64,000 bases of DNA from an uncultured Bacillota bacterium (GTDB lineage: Bacteria > Bacillota_I > Bacilli_A > RFN20 > CAG-288), in NCBI GenBank assembly GCA_949300365.1, contig CASGEC010000003.1, positions 60,918 through 124,917 on the forward strand, written 5' to 3'. The notes beneath the pieces are model-generated. The model saw only the letters and a list, made by a program, of their open reading frames with translations, was not told the origin of the DNA and made no database searches. A program made the translations under genes and the position numbers. Shown piece after piece: positions 8,163-17,333 of this stretch. Numbering within the stretch: the stretch's first letter is position 1; every line of letters starts with the position of its first letter.

Positions 8163-9203
8163 ATGGTTAAATATGTAATCCAAAGAGTGGTCCTGGCCTT
8201 TATAGCCTTGTTCATCATCCTTTCCTTGACCTTTATTCTCATGAAAACCTTGCCAATGGAAGTTGGTGGCATGACCCCCGAAGCAAAGCTGACATTCCTC
8301 ATGAATGAGTACAACAAAGGCTATCTCATCATGAGTACCTCCTTAGACCCGGCTTTAGGTAACCCTATGTCATCGGCAACATTAATGGGAAGCACGACCA
8401 CCTACTATTTCTGGCAGAAACCCATCATGGAGCAATATGGCAAATGGGTTGTCGATGTCTTTACCAAGTGGGATTGGGGAACCTCCTACGTGATCGAAGT
8501 CAACAAGCCTTGCTTCGATGTCATCCTCAACGGCCTTCCCGCAACAATTTCCGTCAATGCCGTTTCCGTCATCATCGCCGTTCCGGTCGGTATCCTTCTT
8601 GGAATCTGGGCTGCCCTTAAAAAGGACAAGCCTACAGACACCGCCATCTCGACGATCATCATGATCTTGATTTCCGTTCCTTCCTTCGTCCTTATTACAT
8701 TCCTCATCATGATTTTGGGATACAACCTGAAGTTGCTTCCGACGGAATGGCCAAAAAGTTACTATCCGATGAACCAAAAGGTCTTGGGATTCATCATCCC
8801 TGTCATCGCCTTGTCCTTGGGATCCATTTGTGGATACTGCCGCTTCACAAGAGCCGAACTCTGCGATGTTCTTTCTTCCGACTATCTGCTTCTGGCGCGA
8901 ACCAAGGGTCTTACCAAGAGACAGGCCGTCATGAGACATGCCTTGCGCAACGCCATGGTTCCTATCCTTCCTTCCATTCTTGCCGAAATCATCGGCCTTC
9001 TCTCTGGATCGATGATTGTCGAGTCTATCTACAACATTCCCGGAATCGGCTCCATCTTCATCAATGCCCTGAATAAGAAGGACTACAACCTCTTGATGGT
9101 CGATATGGCGGTCTTCACGACAATCGGCCTTCTTGCCGGCATTGTCCTTGATCTCTCCTATGGATTCCTTGATCCTCGGATCAGAATGGGGGCCAAGAAA
9201 TGA
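8163..9203 (+). CDS. oppB: Oligopeptide ABC transporter permease (OppB-like)
   Basis: 346 residues, typical DppB/OppB layout: first helix at 8-28, an extracytoplasmic loop to ~115 that is longer than usual, then five helices. The coupling (EAA-type) loop is seen in DYLLLARTKGLTKRQAVMRHALRNAM, read here as residues near 240-265, followed by the conserved end VDMAVFTTIGLLAGIVLDLSYGFLDPR. The ATG at 8163 is preceded by GGAGGAA at the right distance; the in-frame extension upstream overlaps the hairpin and is rejected. It forms the translocation pore with OppC. It ends overlapping the oppC start by 4 bases. Confidence 0.9.
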   Translation: MVKYVIQRVVLAFIALFIILSLTFILMKTLPMEVGGMTPEAKLTFLMNEYNKGYLIMSTSLDPALGNPMSSATLMGSTTTYYFWQKPIMEQYGKWVVDVFTKWDWGTSYVIEVNKPCFDVILNGLPATISVNAVSVIIAVPVGILLGIWAALKKDKPTDTAISTIIMILISVPSFVLITFLIMILGYNLKLLPTEWPKSYYPMNQKVLGFIIPVIALSLGSICGYCRFTRAELCDVLSSDYLLLARTKGLTKRQAVMRHALRNAMVPILPSILAEIIGLLSGSMIVESIYNIPGIGSIFINALNKKDYNLLMVDMAVFTTIGLLAGIVLDLSYGFLDPRIRMGAKK

Positions 9204-11080
9204 CAAACGATAAAGAACTCTTCGTCTATAAGGACAGCTCACATCATGAGCACAGCATCGCCCTGAAGGAGGATGCCTTCACTTTCCAGCACCAAAGCAA
9301 GAACATCAAGGATGTCTCCTTCAAGGGAAAGCCGACGACATTCCTTCGCGATTGCTTCAGACGTTTCTGCAAGAGCCGGGCTTCCATCACGGCAAGTATC
9401 ATCTTGGGATTCCTCATCCTGCTTGCCATCATCCTTCCTTTTGCCCTTCCCTATGATGTCACGGGAGGAACGACTTCCGGAATGGAATTCCTTCCCCCGA
9501 AGCTCTTCCCGACAGGAACCGGTTTTTGGGATGGCACCAAGTCCTATAAGGACATCATCTTCGACAAGGATACGAATCTTCCCCAAGGCGATTTCGATGA
9601 ATCCTCCATTGTCAAGGAATCCATCAAGACCTACCCGGGTACGATCGACAACACGCCGAACAAGTTCGCAACCGGAGGCTACATCCGTATCGCCTCTTCT
9701 GGAACTTCCGGCGACTATGTCTGGTCGGACAAGACATTCACCCTTTCCGACACTACGAACCTGACTCTCACCTATGAAGTCCAGCCGCAGATCATGGAAA
9801 ACTACTTGCCGGTCCCCTACTACATCTCCGTTGCGGCAGGTGAAAACGAATATTTCGTCGTCAAGAACTCTCGGCAGTATGGTGAACAGACAGTCGATGT
9901 CGGAAGCTTCCTCAAGGAACAGGGTGTCACCTCCTTGGAAAGCGCCAGAATCCGTGTTGGCATCAATGGTATCGGCCAGGAGGAGATGATCGGTGTCTTC
10001 TTAAAGAGCCTCGTCCTCAAAAACGGGACGACGACAATGACTGATGTCTCCATGATCGATGCCAACAAAGCCCTCTTGGACAAGACATGGAAGTATTCCT
10101 CCGGTGGTCTCTCCGGCCTTGCCGGTGCCACGATCACCTATTGTTCCTTCACCTATAATCCGTATCAGAAAGCCTACGGCAATTACACCTTTGTCTATAG
10201 CAAAAACGATATTCAGGACATGATTGACCAAGGGCTGTGCGAATATGACTTTGCTGTCGGTGAGTCTTCTTTCAAGGCCTTGACGGATACGTGTCCTATC
10301 ATATCCGTCGACAAGCAAAGCGAACGAACGGCCGCTGGTATCACCGTCATCGAAATCACGGCAACCGTCAGTCGTTACAAGCAAAAAGGCTTCGCCAACA
10401 TGCCCTACCACATCTTCGGAACCGATTCCCAGGGCCGTGACATGCTGAAATATGTCTTCGAGGGCCTTCGAAACTCCTTGGGTCTTGCCGTCGTCATCTC
10501 CGCCATCTGCTTCCTCTGCGGCTTAATCTGGGGTGCCATCGAAGGTTACTTCGGTGGAATGGTCGATATGACGATGGAAAGAATCGTCGATGTCCTTGCC
10601 AATATTCCTTCGATTATTCTGATTACGATCTGCGTCCTGCACCTCGGCCAGACCTTCTCCGTCTTCATGCTTGCCATGTGCATGACGGGCTGGATCGGTT
10701 CGGCAGGTATCACCAGAACCCAATTCTACCGATTCAAGCGAAGGGAATACGTCTTGGCATCCCGATCCTTGGGTGCCTCGGACACAAGACTCATCGTCAA
10801 CCACATTCTCCCCAATGCCATGGGTACGATCGTCACCTCTTCCGTTCTGATGATTCCGTCCGTCATCTTCACCGAAGCGACCATCGCCTACTTGGGTATC
10901 GGCCTTGCGGGTATGTCCTCGTTGGGTGTCATTCTCAACAATAACCAGAATTTCATCGGAAGCAACCAATACCTATTGATCTTCCCTTCCCTCGTCCTTG
11001 CCATCATGCTGATCTGCTTCAACCTCTTCGGAAACGGCCTCCGCGATGCCCTCAACCCGTCCCTGAAAGGAAGTGAATGA
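9200..11080 (+). CDS. oppC: Oligopeptide ABC transporter permease (OppC-like) with large ectodomain
   Basis: 626 residues, about twice the usual ~300. A cytoplasmic N-terminus and first helix (~62-85) are followed by roughly 320 residues with no helix, rich in Thr/Ser/Gly/Tyr and beta-like, which must lie outside the membrane. The standard OppC pore begins near 405 with GTDSQGRDMLKYVFEGLRNS and contains the coupling loop REYVLASRSLGASDTRLIVNHILPN in shorter blocks, then the last helices. Start ATG overlaps the oppB stop (ATGA). The ectodomain probably contacts OppA or the peptide; its fold is not recognised. Confidence 0.88.
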   Translation: MTNDKELFVYKDSSHHEHSIALKEDAFTFQHQSKNIKDVSFKGKPTTFLRDCFRRFCKSRASITASIILGFLILLAIILPFALPYDVTGGTTSGMEFLPPKLFPTGTGFWDGTKSYKDIIFDKDTNLPQGDFDESSIVKESIKTYPGTIDNTPNKFATGGYIRIASSGTSGDYVWSDKTFTLSDTTNLTLTYEVQPQIMENYLPVPYYISVAAGENEYFVVKNSRQYGEQTVDVGSFLKEQGVTSLESARIRVGINGIGQEEMIGVFLKSLVLKNGTTTMTDVSMIDANKALLDKTWKYSSGGLSGLAGATITYCSFTYNPYQKAYGNYTFVYSKNDIQDMIDQGLCEYDFAVGESSFKALTDTCPIISVDKQSERTAAGITVIEITATVSRYKQKGFANMPYHIFGTDSQGRDMLKYVFEGLRNSLGLAVVISAICFLCGLIWGAIEGYFGGMVDMTMERIVDVLANIPSIILITICVLHLGQTFSVFMLAMCMTGWIGSAGITRTQFYRFKRREYVLASRSLGASDTRLIVNHILPNAMGTIVTSSVLMIPSVIFTEATIAYLGIGLAGMSSLGVILNNNQNFIGSNQYLLIFPSLVLAIMLICFNLFGNGLRDALNPSLKGSE

Positions 11081-11081
11081 T

Positions 11082-12677
11082 ATGGCTATCGATCTCAAGA
11101 ACTACAACCGCGTCGACTACAAGACAGCGGAGAAGATTCTCCAGGTCAAGGATCTTTCCATTTCCTTCAAGACAGATCATGGTATCGTCCATGCTGTCCG
11201 GGGTGTCTCCTTCGATCTTTACAAAGGCGAAACCCTTTGCCTGGTCGGCGAATCCGGCTGCGGAAAGTCCACTGTCTGCAAGGCCTTGATGGGTATCCTT
11301 TCCAACGAGGCCATCATCGATGGCGGCACTGCCCTCTACCAGGGCGAAGACCTGACGAAGATTTCCGAAGACGAGTTCCACCGTATCCGCGGAAACAAGA
11401 TCGGCATGATCTTCCAGGACCCTCTTTCTTCTTTGAACCCCATCATGAAGGTCGGAAAGCAGATTGTCGAGACGACGATGATCAACCGCAATATCCTCAA
11501 GAAGAAGTACGAAGACCTGATTTCCAAGGAGCTCATCGCCTTCAAGAACGCCAAGACGAACTTCGTCCAAGGACGTGACAAGCTTTTGCTCATGCCGGAA
11601 TTCTTCCTTGCCGACCAGAAGAAGCTCATCAACGACAACGTCTACCAGATGAAGAAGGAAGGCCGCAAGGCAAGGGAAATCGCTTCCTACGAAAAGGAAG
11701 CCACCAAGGCTGCCAAGGCCGAATATGAGCGCCAGAAGAAGGAAAACAAAGGCAAGATCGAAGAGCTCAAGAAGGAATACAAAGCCAAGAAGCCCGGTCT
11801 TCAGCAAGCGCTCAAGGTTCGGGAAAAGGAAGCCAAGAAAGAACTTGCCGTCTACAAGAAGAAGCTGAAGAAGGACTACCATGACAGTCTCAAGGCAGTC
11901 AATGAAAAGCTCCGTTCCTGCCATTCCGCAGAGGAAAGGGAAAAGCTTCTCAAGGAAAAGGAACAGGCCAAGGAAAACTACATCCAGTCCACCCGCGTCA
12001 CCCGTGCCCAGGCCAAGAGGATGGCCCTCAAGGTCATGGAAGAGGTCGGCATCAGCCAGCCGAAGGCCCGTATGAAGCAATACCCCTTCGAGTTCTCCGG
12101 CGGCATGCGGCAGAGAATCGTCATCGCCATCGCCCTGACCGCCAATCCGGAAGTCCTCATCTGCGACGAGCCGACGACCGCCTTGGATGTCACGATCCAG
12201 GCCCAGATCCTCGAGCTCATCAACAAGCTGAAGAAGGAAAGAAACATGTCCATCATCTTCATCACCCACGATCTTGGTGTCGTTGCCAACATGGCCGATA
12301 GAGTCGCCGTCATGTATGCCGGCAAGATCGTCGAGATCGGAACCTCCTTCGAAGTCTTCCTCGATCCCAAGCACCCCTACACATGGGCCCTTCTCTCCTC
12401 CATCCCCGACATCAATTCCAAGGAGAAGCTCGAGGCGATTCCCGGCACGCCGCCAAACCTCATCAATCCTCCCAAGGGCGATGCCTTTGCCGACAGAAAC
12501 CACTACGCCCTCTCGATCGACTATGAGGCCGAGCCGCCGCTTTACAAGCTGAGCGAAACCCACTATGCCGCGACGTGGCTCCTCCACGAGAAAGCACCGA
12601 AAGTCGAACCGCCCAAGATTGTCCAAGAGCGTATCCGCAAGTCGATAGAAAGCGAGGCCGAACATGAGCGCAGATGA
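11082..12677 (+). CDS. oppD: Oligopeptide ABC transporter ATPase (OppD-like) with coiled-coil insertion
   Basis: 531 residues; usual OppD is ~330. Walker A GESGCGKST (~56-64), Q-loop FQDPLSSLNP (~112-121), signature FSGGMRQR (~338-345), Walker B VLICDEPTTALD and switch His THDLGVV are all present. Between Q-loop and signature lies an extra ~170-residue, Lys/Glu-rich segment (about 137-307) that should form long helices. The C-terminal oligopeptide-transporter extension with PHTW-like KHPYTWALL is there, though its Cys cluster is not. I chose the ATG at 11082 over the GTG at 11073: AAAGGAAG is spaced correctly for it and it sits 1 base after the oppC stop. Confidence 0.87.
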   Translation: MAIDLKNYNRVDYKTAEKILQVKDLSISFKTDHGIVHAVRGVSFDLYKGETLCLVGESGCGKSTVCKALMGILSNEAIIDGGTALYQGEDLTKISEDEFHRIRGNKIGMIFQDPLSSLNPIMKVGKQIVETTMINRNILKKKYEDLISKELIAFKNAKTNFVQGRDKLLLMPEFFLADQKKLINDNVYQMKKEGRKAREIASYEKEATKAAKAEYERQKKENKGKIEELKKEYKAKKPGLQQALKVREKEAKKELAVYKKKLKKDYHDSLKAVNEKLRSCHSAEEREKLLKEKEQAKENYIQSTRVTRAQAKRMALKVMEEVGISQPKARMKQYPFEFSGGMRQRIVIAIALTANPEVLICDEPTTALDVTIQAQILELINKLKKERNMSIIFITHDLGVVANMADRVAVMYAGKIVEIGTSFEVFLDPKHPYTWALLSSIPDINSKEKLEAIPGTPPNLINPPKGDAFADRNHYALSIDYEAEPPLYKLSETHYAATWLLHEKAPKVEPPKIVQERIRKSIESEAEHERR

Positions 12678-14178
12678 AAGAAACAGCATCGCCCCTGAGG
12701 AAAAAGCCCTCCAAGACATCAATTCCACCCCTCTTGCTTCTGCCAGCGGGTCTTTGAGAGTCGAAAATCGCAAGGCTGCCGAAGAGGAGGCCCTCCACGA
12801 TTTCACAGAGGAAGAAATCGAAATGCCGGAGCTCAAGAAGAAGGTCAAGACAAAGGCGGAATACCTGAAGCAGAAGATCATCCTTTCCGTCAACCATCTC
12901 AAGGTCTTCTTCCCGATGGGAAAAGGACCCAAGAAGTTCTACCTCAAGGCCGTCCATGACATCTCCTTCCAAATCCACCAAGGCGAAAGCTTTGGCCTCG
13001 TCGGCGAATCCGGTTGCGGAAAGTCCACGACCGGAAGAAGTATCCTCAGGCTCAACCCCATCACCTCCGGATCCATCTACTACAAAGGCGTGCGAATCGC
13101 CGGCGGAACGCGTTGGAACGAAAAGGAAATCAAGTGGTCGAAGATCAAGATCGAAAAGGAAATCCGGAAAATCCAGAAGCTGGCTACCCTGGAGGAACTC
13201 TTCGAGGAAGACAAGAAGATCTTCTATACCCCTTCCGGCGAGGAAAAGAGCCTTCCGGAAGCCAAGGAAAAACGCGTTCAGTTCCTTCGCGAGAGAATCC
13301 AGCGTGTCCACGACACGCAAAAGGCGAAGATCAAGCAGATCAAGTACGACAACCGCCACGTCGACAAGAAACTGATGCGTCAGATCCAGATGATCTTCCA
13401 GGACCCGATCGATTCCTTGGATCCGAGGATGACCGTCGAGGACATCATTCAGGAAGGCTTGAAGATCCAGGGCTTCCACAATAGACGCCAAAACCATGAG
13501 AAGACCGTCAAGGTCCTCGAGGAAGTCGGCCTCATCGAAGACTACTGCTCCCGTTACCCCCATGAATTCTCCGGCGGCCAGAGACAAAGAATCGGTATCG
13601 CCAGAGCGCTCATCATGAATCCGGAGCTTCTCATCTGCGACGAACCGATTTCCGCTTTGGACGTCTCCATCCGTGCCCAGATCATCAACCTCCTCAACGA
13701 CCTCAAGGAGAAGAGGCACCTCTCCATTCTCTTCATCGCCCACGATCTGTCGGTCGTCAAGTACTTCTGCGACGAGATCGCGGTCATGTACTTCGGTGAC
13801 CTCGTCGAGAAAGCCTCCTCCGATGAGCTCTTCCGCCATCCTCTCCATCCCTATACGAAATCCCTCCTTTCCGCCATCCCGAAGCCTGATCCGTTCTCCG
13901 AAAGAAGAAGGGACCGTATCCACTACAACCCTGCCTTGGAGCATGACTATTCCAAGGAAAAGCCGACCTTCCAGGAAATCGTTCCCGGCCACTGGGTCTT
14001 GGCCAACTCCGAGGAAATCAAGCGCTACAAGGAAGAGATGCGCCGTGAAGACGAAATCCGGAAATACCACGACAATCCGCTCTACAAGGCCCTGACCGAC
14101 AACATCTTCAACGAAGAAGAAGCCTACGAAGAAGAGATGCAGCTCTTCGCGAGCGAAAAGCCCGTCCTGGCCGAATAG
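12664..14178 (+). CDS. oppF: Oligopeptide ABC transporter ATPase (OppF-like) with helical insertion
   Basis: 504 residues. An acidic/polar ~70-residue N-terminal extension precedes the ATPase. Walker A GESGCGKST near 114-122, Q-loop IFQDPIDSLDP near 244, signature FSGGQRQR near 302, Walker B LLICDEPISALD, switch His AHDLSVV, and the C-terminal OppF end with HPLHPYTKSLLSAIP. An extra ~90-residue charged helical block (about 146-238) sits between Walker A and the Q-loop, a different site from the OppD insertion. Starts 14 bases inside oppD, showing translational coupling. Pairs with OppD to power peptide import. Confidence 0.87.
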   Translation: MSADERNSIAPEEKALQDINSTPLASASGSLRVENRKAAEEEALHDFTEEEIEMPELKKKVKTKAEYLKQKIILSVNHLKVFFPMGKGPKKFYLKAVHDISFQIHQGESFGLVGESGCGKSTTGRSILRLNPITSGSIYYKGVRIAGGTRWNEKEIKWSKIKIEKEIRKIQKLATLEELFEEDKKIFYTPSGEEKSLPEAKEKRVQFLRERIQRVHDTQKAKIKQIKYDNRHVDKKLMRQIQMIFQDPIDSLDPRMTVEDIIQEGLKIQGFHNRRQNHEKTVKVLEEVGLIEDYCSRYPHEFSGGQRQRIGIARALIMNPELLICDEPISALDVSIRAQIINLLNDLKEKRHLSILFIAHDLSVVKYFCDEIAVMYFGDLVEKASSDELFRHPLHPYTKSLLSAIPKPDPFSERRRDRIHYNPALEHDYSKEKPTFQEIVPGHWVLANSEEIKRYKEEMRREDEIRKYHDNPLYKALTDNIFNEEEAYEEEMQLFASEKPVLAE

Positions 14179-14197
14179 AAACACCTCCTTCATAAGC

Positions 14198-14286
14198 AAA
14201 ACCCTCCTTTGGATCGGATTGATGAAAGGCGGAAAGGAAAGTTTCTTCCTTTCGTCAAGCATCGACAAGTCCAAGAAGGGTTTTTT
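14198..14286 (+). terminator. Terminator of the opp operon (long-loop)
   Basis: AAAACCCT (14198-14205) pairs with AGGGTTTT (14277-14284), followed by T6. The loop contains its own perfect 8-bp hairpin GAAAGGAA/TTCCTTTC (14232-14253). Confidence 0.5.
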
Positions 14287-14553
14287 CATGGGATTGTTCA
14301 AGGAAGAGGAAGGACTGGATCCAAAAGTGTTCTGCTTGTCGTGGATTGAAAACAGTTTAGACGATTCATTGTTATGGATAGGATATGTTTTCTTTCTTCA
14401 TTGTATGCGTATAAGCTCGAGAAAAGGCAACCTGTTCCTAATCGCCATGGCATCCTTAAACAGACTCTCACATCTTGACGTTTATTGAAGGCTCGATGAT
14501 GTATCGACTTCCGTATCGGTTCAGATAGAACAAAGGACAGGGCTTCGGTAAAA
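14287..14553 (+). other. Intergenic stretch, no gene recognised
   Basis: An open frame runs to 14488 but has no ribosome site, no recognisable motif and odd composition; it is probably chance or debris. Nothing else was seen before the acetyltransferase promoter. Confidence 0.4.
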
Positions 14554-14559
14554 TATAAT
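14554..14559 (+). promoter_or_regulatory. -10 box of the acetyltransferase gene
   Basis: Perfect TATAAT ending 12 bases before the ATG at 14572, leaving a leader of about 5 bases and no Shine-Dalgarno sequence: a near-leaderless mRNA. No good -35. Confidence 0.45.
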
Positions 14560-14571
14560 CGGTAATGCAAA

Positions 14572-15009
14572 ATGAACATAGTCGAGACAAAGGAAAGAAA
14601 AAGACGTCTGCTCAAGAGCCTTCTAAACCTATGGGAACGCTCGGTAAGGGCAACCCATGATTTTCTGGATAAGAGGACGATCGAAGAGATAAAGAGGTTC
14701 GTGCCTAATATCATCAGCGGGGTGCAGCATCTAATCGTTGCCTTCGATGGGGATACTCCTCTTGGTTTCATAGGTGTGGAAAACCATGAGATTGATATGC
14801 TTTTTGTCGACGATGTGCAAAGAGGAAAGGGTATAGGCAGTGCCCTTCTTGAGTATGCCTTGAAGGAGTTTGACGTGAATGAAGTCACCGTGAACGAAGA
14901 GAACCATTACGCCCATGAGTTCTATTTGCGGAAAGGCTTCAAGGACGTGGAAAGGAAAGACCGGGACGAGCAGGGGAATTGCTTCCCGATAATCATTATG
15001 AAGAGATAG
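14572..15009 (+). CDS. GNAT family N-acetyltransferase
   Basis: 145 residues, the usual GNAT length. The N-terminal LLNLWERSVRATHDFL matches the first helix of small GNAT enzymes; the central strand LGFIGVENHEIDMLFVDD leads into the acetyl-CoA loop QRGKGIGSALLEYAL (Q/RxxGxG/A motif, ~82-90), followed by VNEENHYAHEFYLRKGFK, the classic last helix and beta-bulge. It transfers acetyl from acetyl-CoA to an unknown amine. Single gene. The ATG follows a TATAAT box almost directly. Confidence 0.85.
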   Translation: MNIVETKERKRRLLKSLLNLWERSVRATHDFLDKRTIEEIKRFVPNIISGVQHLIVAFDGDTPLGFIGVENHEIDMLFVDDVQRGKGIGSALLEYALKEFDVNEVTVNEENHYAHEFYLRKGFKDVERKDRDEQGNCFPIIIMKR

Positions 15010-15182
15010 GCTTCATCAAATTAGCTATTCTTTCGATCCATCGGACCTTCTTTAGGGGTGCCGCTTGAATTTGAGGCCAGGAAGCTCTTGATGGGGCTTA
15101 CGAAAATACGGGTCAGATATTCATGAACGAAACGAATGGGGAAGGTTTCCTTTTCATATGTTTTTGAGGATTTCGGAGTGCT

Positions 15183-15236
15183 AAATGCTACGAATGATTT
15201 GTAATTATACGAATAAATTAGTCTTAGCATTTTTGA
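15183..15236 (+). terminator. Candidate terminator after the acetyltransferase
   Basis: AAATGCTA (15183-15190) pairs perfectly with TAGCATTT (15225-15232), followed by further T; the loop is long (34 bases). It lies 170 bases beyond the stop codon, between convergent genes. Confidence 0.4.
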
Positions 15237-15260
15237 TGACTCTTGTTTAGTTGCTATCCT

Positions 15261-16430
15261 TTACTCTTCATCCTTCTTTTTGAAGACCTGTCGATACACG
15301 TCATAGACATGTGTCTTTTTGGCGTTCTCGCTTCCGACCTGGGAATAGGTTTCCTGGATTTCTTCTGGTGTGGCAGTGAAGAGGTCGACAGGCTTGACGT
15401 TGATTTCAAGAAGTCCCCAATGCCCCTTTCCGGCACGGCAGCCATGATCCTGGGGATAGCGATTGATCTTATATGTCCAGGAGGTGTAGGACCATCCCAT
15501 TTTGTCAAAGAAAGCAAAGGTCCTCTCCCAATCCCTGTCCTTGCCCCAGGCATTCCACTCGCCGATATAGACCGGAGCCTTGTATCCCATCAGATGATGC
15601 AGTGCCTTGTAGAAGCGAAGGCATGTCCTTTGGGAGAAGGGTGTCAGGTTGTAGATATGGTATTCATAGCAGATGTTTTCCCATCCGTACTTCCTGAAGT
15701 CGGCGCCGTGGTTAGGAAAGGAGAAGCATTCGACGAAGATCATATGATCGGGATCGATCCTCCGGACGGCCTTGTAGAGCTCATCATAGAAATCGAAGCA
15801 GATCTTCCCACCATAGCGATGCTTCTTTCTTCTGGGCTCATTGAGAAGGTCATAGCCGCAGACGATCGTCCTCTCCTTGAAGTGCTGGGCGATCTGTTCC
15901 CAGAGGTGGATGGTCTTTCGCCTGTTTTCCTTGTTGCCGTAAAGGTTGAACCGGCTATCGTCCCCGGAGTGATGGTCCATGTTCTGGGAACCGATGGCGC
16001 CATGGAGGTCGAGGACGACATAGAGATCGTATTTCTCGGCCATGTCCAAGGCCCAGTCGAGCTTGTCAAAGCCCCCAAAGCGGACTTTCTCCCCGTCATC
16101 GGTGAGATTGTAGACGGAGAAGTTGATCCGGATGGCGTTCAATCCCAGGTCATGGACACGCCTGAAGTCCTCTTCCTTGATGAAGTTGTCGATATAGACG
16201 GCTTCCAAAGAGCGGATGGACTCCTTGGGGATGTTGGGATTAAGAAGCATCGCCTCAAGACCCCGTCTTTGGGTATACCTTCCCGTCTGGAATGACGGAA
16301 GGCAGGATGTCGCCATCCAGAACTCCTGGACGAACCAGTCCCCGAAGTTGACGCCCTTGAGGACAAGCTTTCTTCCTTCGCCGTCATAGAGGCTTTCGCC
16401 GATGCTGTGGACATATCCTTTTGGTCTCAT
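15261..16430 (-). CDS. Glycoside hydrolase family 5 (cellulase-like), cytoplasmic
   Basis: 389 residues from the ATG at 16428-16430. GH5 marks: GVNFGDWF near the N-terminus (~29-36), GLNAIRINFS (~96-105, the conserved Arg), acid/base Glu ~198 in DLLNEPR, His-Tyr pair in CYEYHIYN (~255-262) and nucleophile Glu ~291 in VYIGEWNAWG. There is no signal peptide, so it should act inside the cell on short imported glucosides or glycolipids. Closest in flavour to exo-beta-glucanase/glucosylceramidase-like GH5; exact activity unknown. GAGGTGA is correctly spaced for this ATG, while the in-frame GTG at 16437-16439 overlaps that site and is rejected. Lies just downstream of the GH3 operon terminator. Confidence 0.82.
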   Translation of the reverse strand: MRPKGYVHSIGESLYDGEGRKLVLKGVNFGDWFVQEFWMATSCLPSFQTGRYTQRRGLEAMLLNPNIPKESIRSLEAVYIDNFIKEEDFRRVHDLGLNAIRINFSVYNLTDDGEKVRFGGFDKLDWALDMAEKYDLYVVLDLHGAIGSQNMDHHSGDDSRFNLYGNKENRRKTIHLWEQIAQHFKERTIVCGYDLLNEPRRKKHRYGGKICFDFYDELYKAVRRIDPDHMIFVECFSFPNHGADFRKYGWENICYEYHIYNLTPFSQRTCLRFYKALHHLMGYKAPVYIGEWNAWGKDRDWERTFAFFDKMGWSYTSWTYKINRYPQDHGCRAGKGHWGLLEINVKPVDLFTATPEEIQETYSQVGSENAKKTHVYDVYRQVFKKKDEE

Positions 16431-16496
16431 TTCTGTCACCTCAATATATATAGGATAACGGATAAAATTCCTCGGAAGAAAGACATTTCCATAAAA

Positions 16497-16518
16497 GGGA
16501 TGCGGTTTCCCGCATCCC
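16497..16518 (-). terminator. Terminator of the GH3-permease-lipoprotein operon
   Basis: Perfect 9-bp stem GGGATGCGG/CCGCATCCC with a 4-base loop, followed on the minus strand by TTTTAT; 10 bases after the lipoprotein stop codon. Confidence 0.85.
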
Positions 16519-16528
16519 AGGCTGCTTT

Positions 16529-17314
16529 TTAGAATGGTTGGAAGCCACCGCCTATGCTCTTGGTGACTTCGACGACAACGGCATCCCTTTGGGTATAGCC
16601 TTCGACGCCGTTTCCCTGGACGCTGACGCTGTACTTGTCGTCGGTTGTGATGGTCGTGACGTCCTTGAGGTCTGCAGCCTTGAGGTTAAGTGCTCCGGCC
16701 AAGGCGTGGTCGTTTTGGTAGACGATGGTATTGGTCGCGGTGTTGGTCAGGATGAGGGTGTAGTCGACGGTGATCGTGTCGGTCGCAGTGATGGTGATGT
16801 CGATCGTGACTTCCTTTTCTTCCTCTCCGGTAGCCGGATCATCGGCGGCTGTTGCCATCGGGCCAGGACCAGGACCCCCGCCGGCGCTGTTGGGATCGTT
16901 GAACTTGGCCTCGACTTCCGGGCTTCCAAGCATGGTCGACTTTCCTTCGACCTGTGTCTGGTTGGTCTTATAGCGCGGGGCGATGGCCTTGACGACGGCG
17001 CGATAGTCTCCGGGAAGGAATTCATAGTCGAGCGTTCCGGAGTAGTCCGTGTTGCTTTCCGTGGCACGGATCATGCCCGAGGAAGCGACGGCATGGGAAT
17101 CCAAGGTGCCATCGACGAACTGATAGACCTTCAGGGAATAGAAGGTGGCGTTGGGGCTTCCGGTAAAGGAATAGGCCGCGGTATTGAAATCGAAAGTGAG
17201 GTTTGTCGGGGCATCCAGAGTCGGATTGGACTTCTGTGTTTCGCTGTTGTTGCAGGAGACGAGCATTCCGGAGAAGAGTATGGGGAGAAGCAATGCAAGG
17301 ATACGTTTCTTCAT
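16529..17314 (-). CDS. Putative lipoprotein, unknown function
   Basis: 261 residues. Signal peptide with lipobox LVSC (Cys ~21). After a short linker comes a fibronectin-III-like stretch (~33-115: DAPTNLTFDFN..., YSLKVYQF, LPGDYRAVVKAIAP), typical of Bacillota surface proteins. A Gly/Pro linker (~143-152) leads to a second, Thr/Val-rich beta domain (~165-255) with many TIT/VDI repeats. No catalytic motif. Last gene of an operon with the GH3 enzyme and NCS2 permease, 19 bases after the permease, with AAGGAG at its start. It may bind sugar or help anchor the GH3 enzyme; that is speculation. Confidence 0.7.
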   Translation of the reverse strand: MKKRILALLLPILFSGMLVSCNNSETQKSNPTLDAPTNLTFDFNTAAYSFTGSPNATFYSLKVYQFVDGTLDSHAVASSGMIRATESNTDYSGTLDYEFLPGDYRAVVKAIAPRYKTNQTQVEGKSTMLGSPEVEAKFNDPNSAGGGPGPGPMATAADDPATGEEEKEVTIDITITATDTITVDYTLILTNTATNTIVYQNDHALAGALNLKAADLKDVTTITTDDKYSVSVQGNGVEGYTQRDAVVVEVTKSIGGGFQPF

Positions 17315-17333
17315 GATTTTTCTCCTTCTTCGA

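Noticed and set aside
11052..14301. Two ~620-codon minus-strand frames opposite oppD and oppF
   Set aside because: Low-complexity Leu/Asp/Gly shadows produced by the codon bias of the real genes.
14219..14488. Possible 89-residue protein after the opp operon
   Set aside because: Begins before the terminator, no ribosome site, no motif.
15021..15230. Minus-strand 69-residue frame between the acetyltransferase and GH5
   Set aside because: No start signals or recognisable pattern; overlaps the candidate terminator.
16497..16518. Hairpin as a regulatory site of GH5
   Set aside because: Better explained as the terminator of the upstream lipoprotein gene, with the T-run on that strand.
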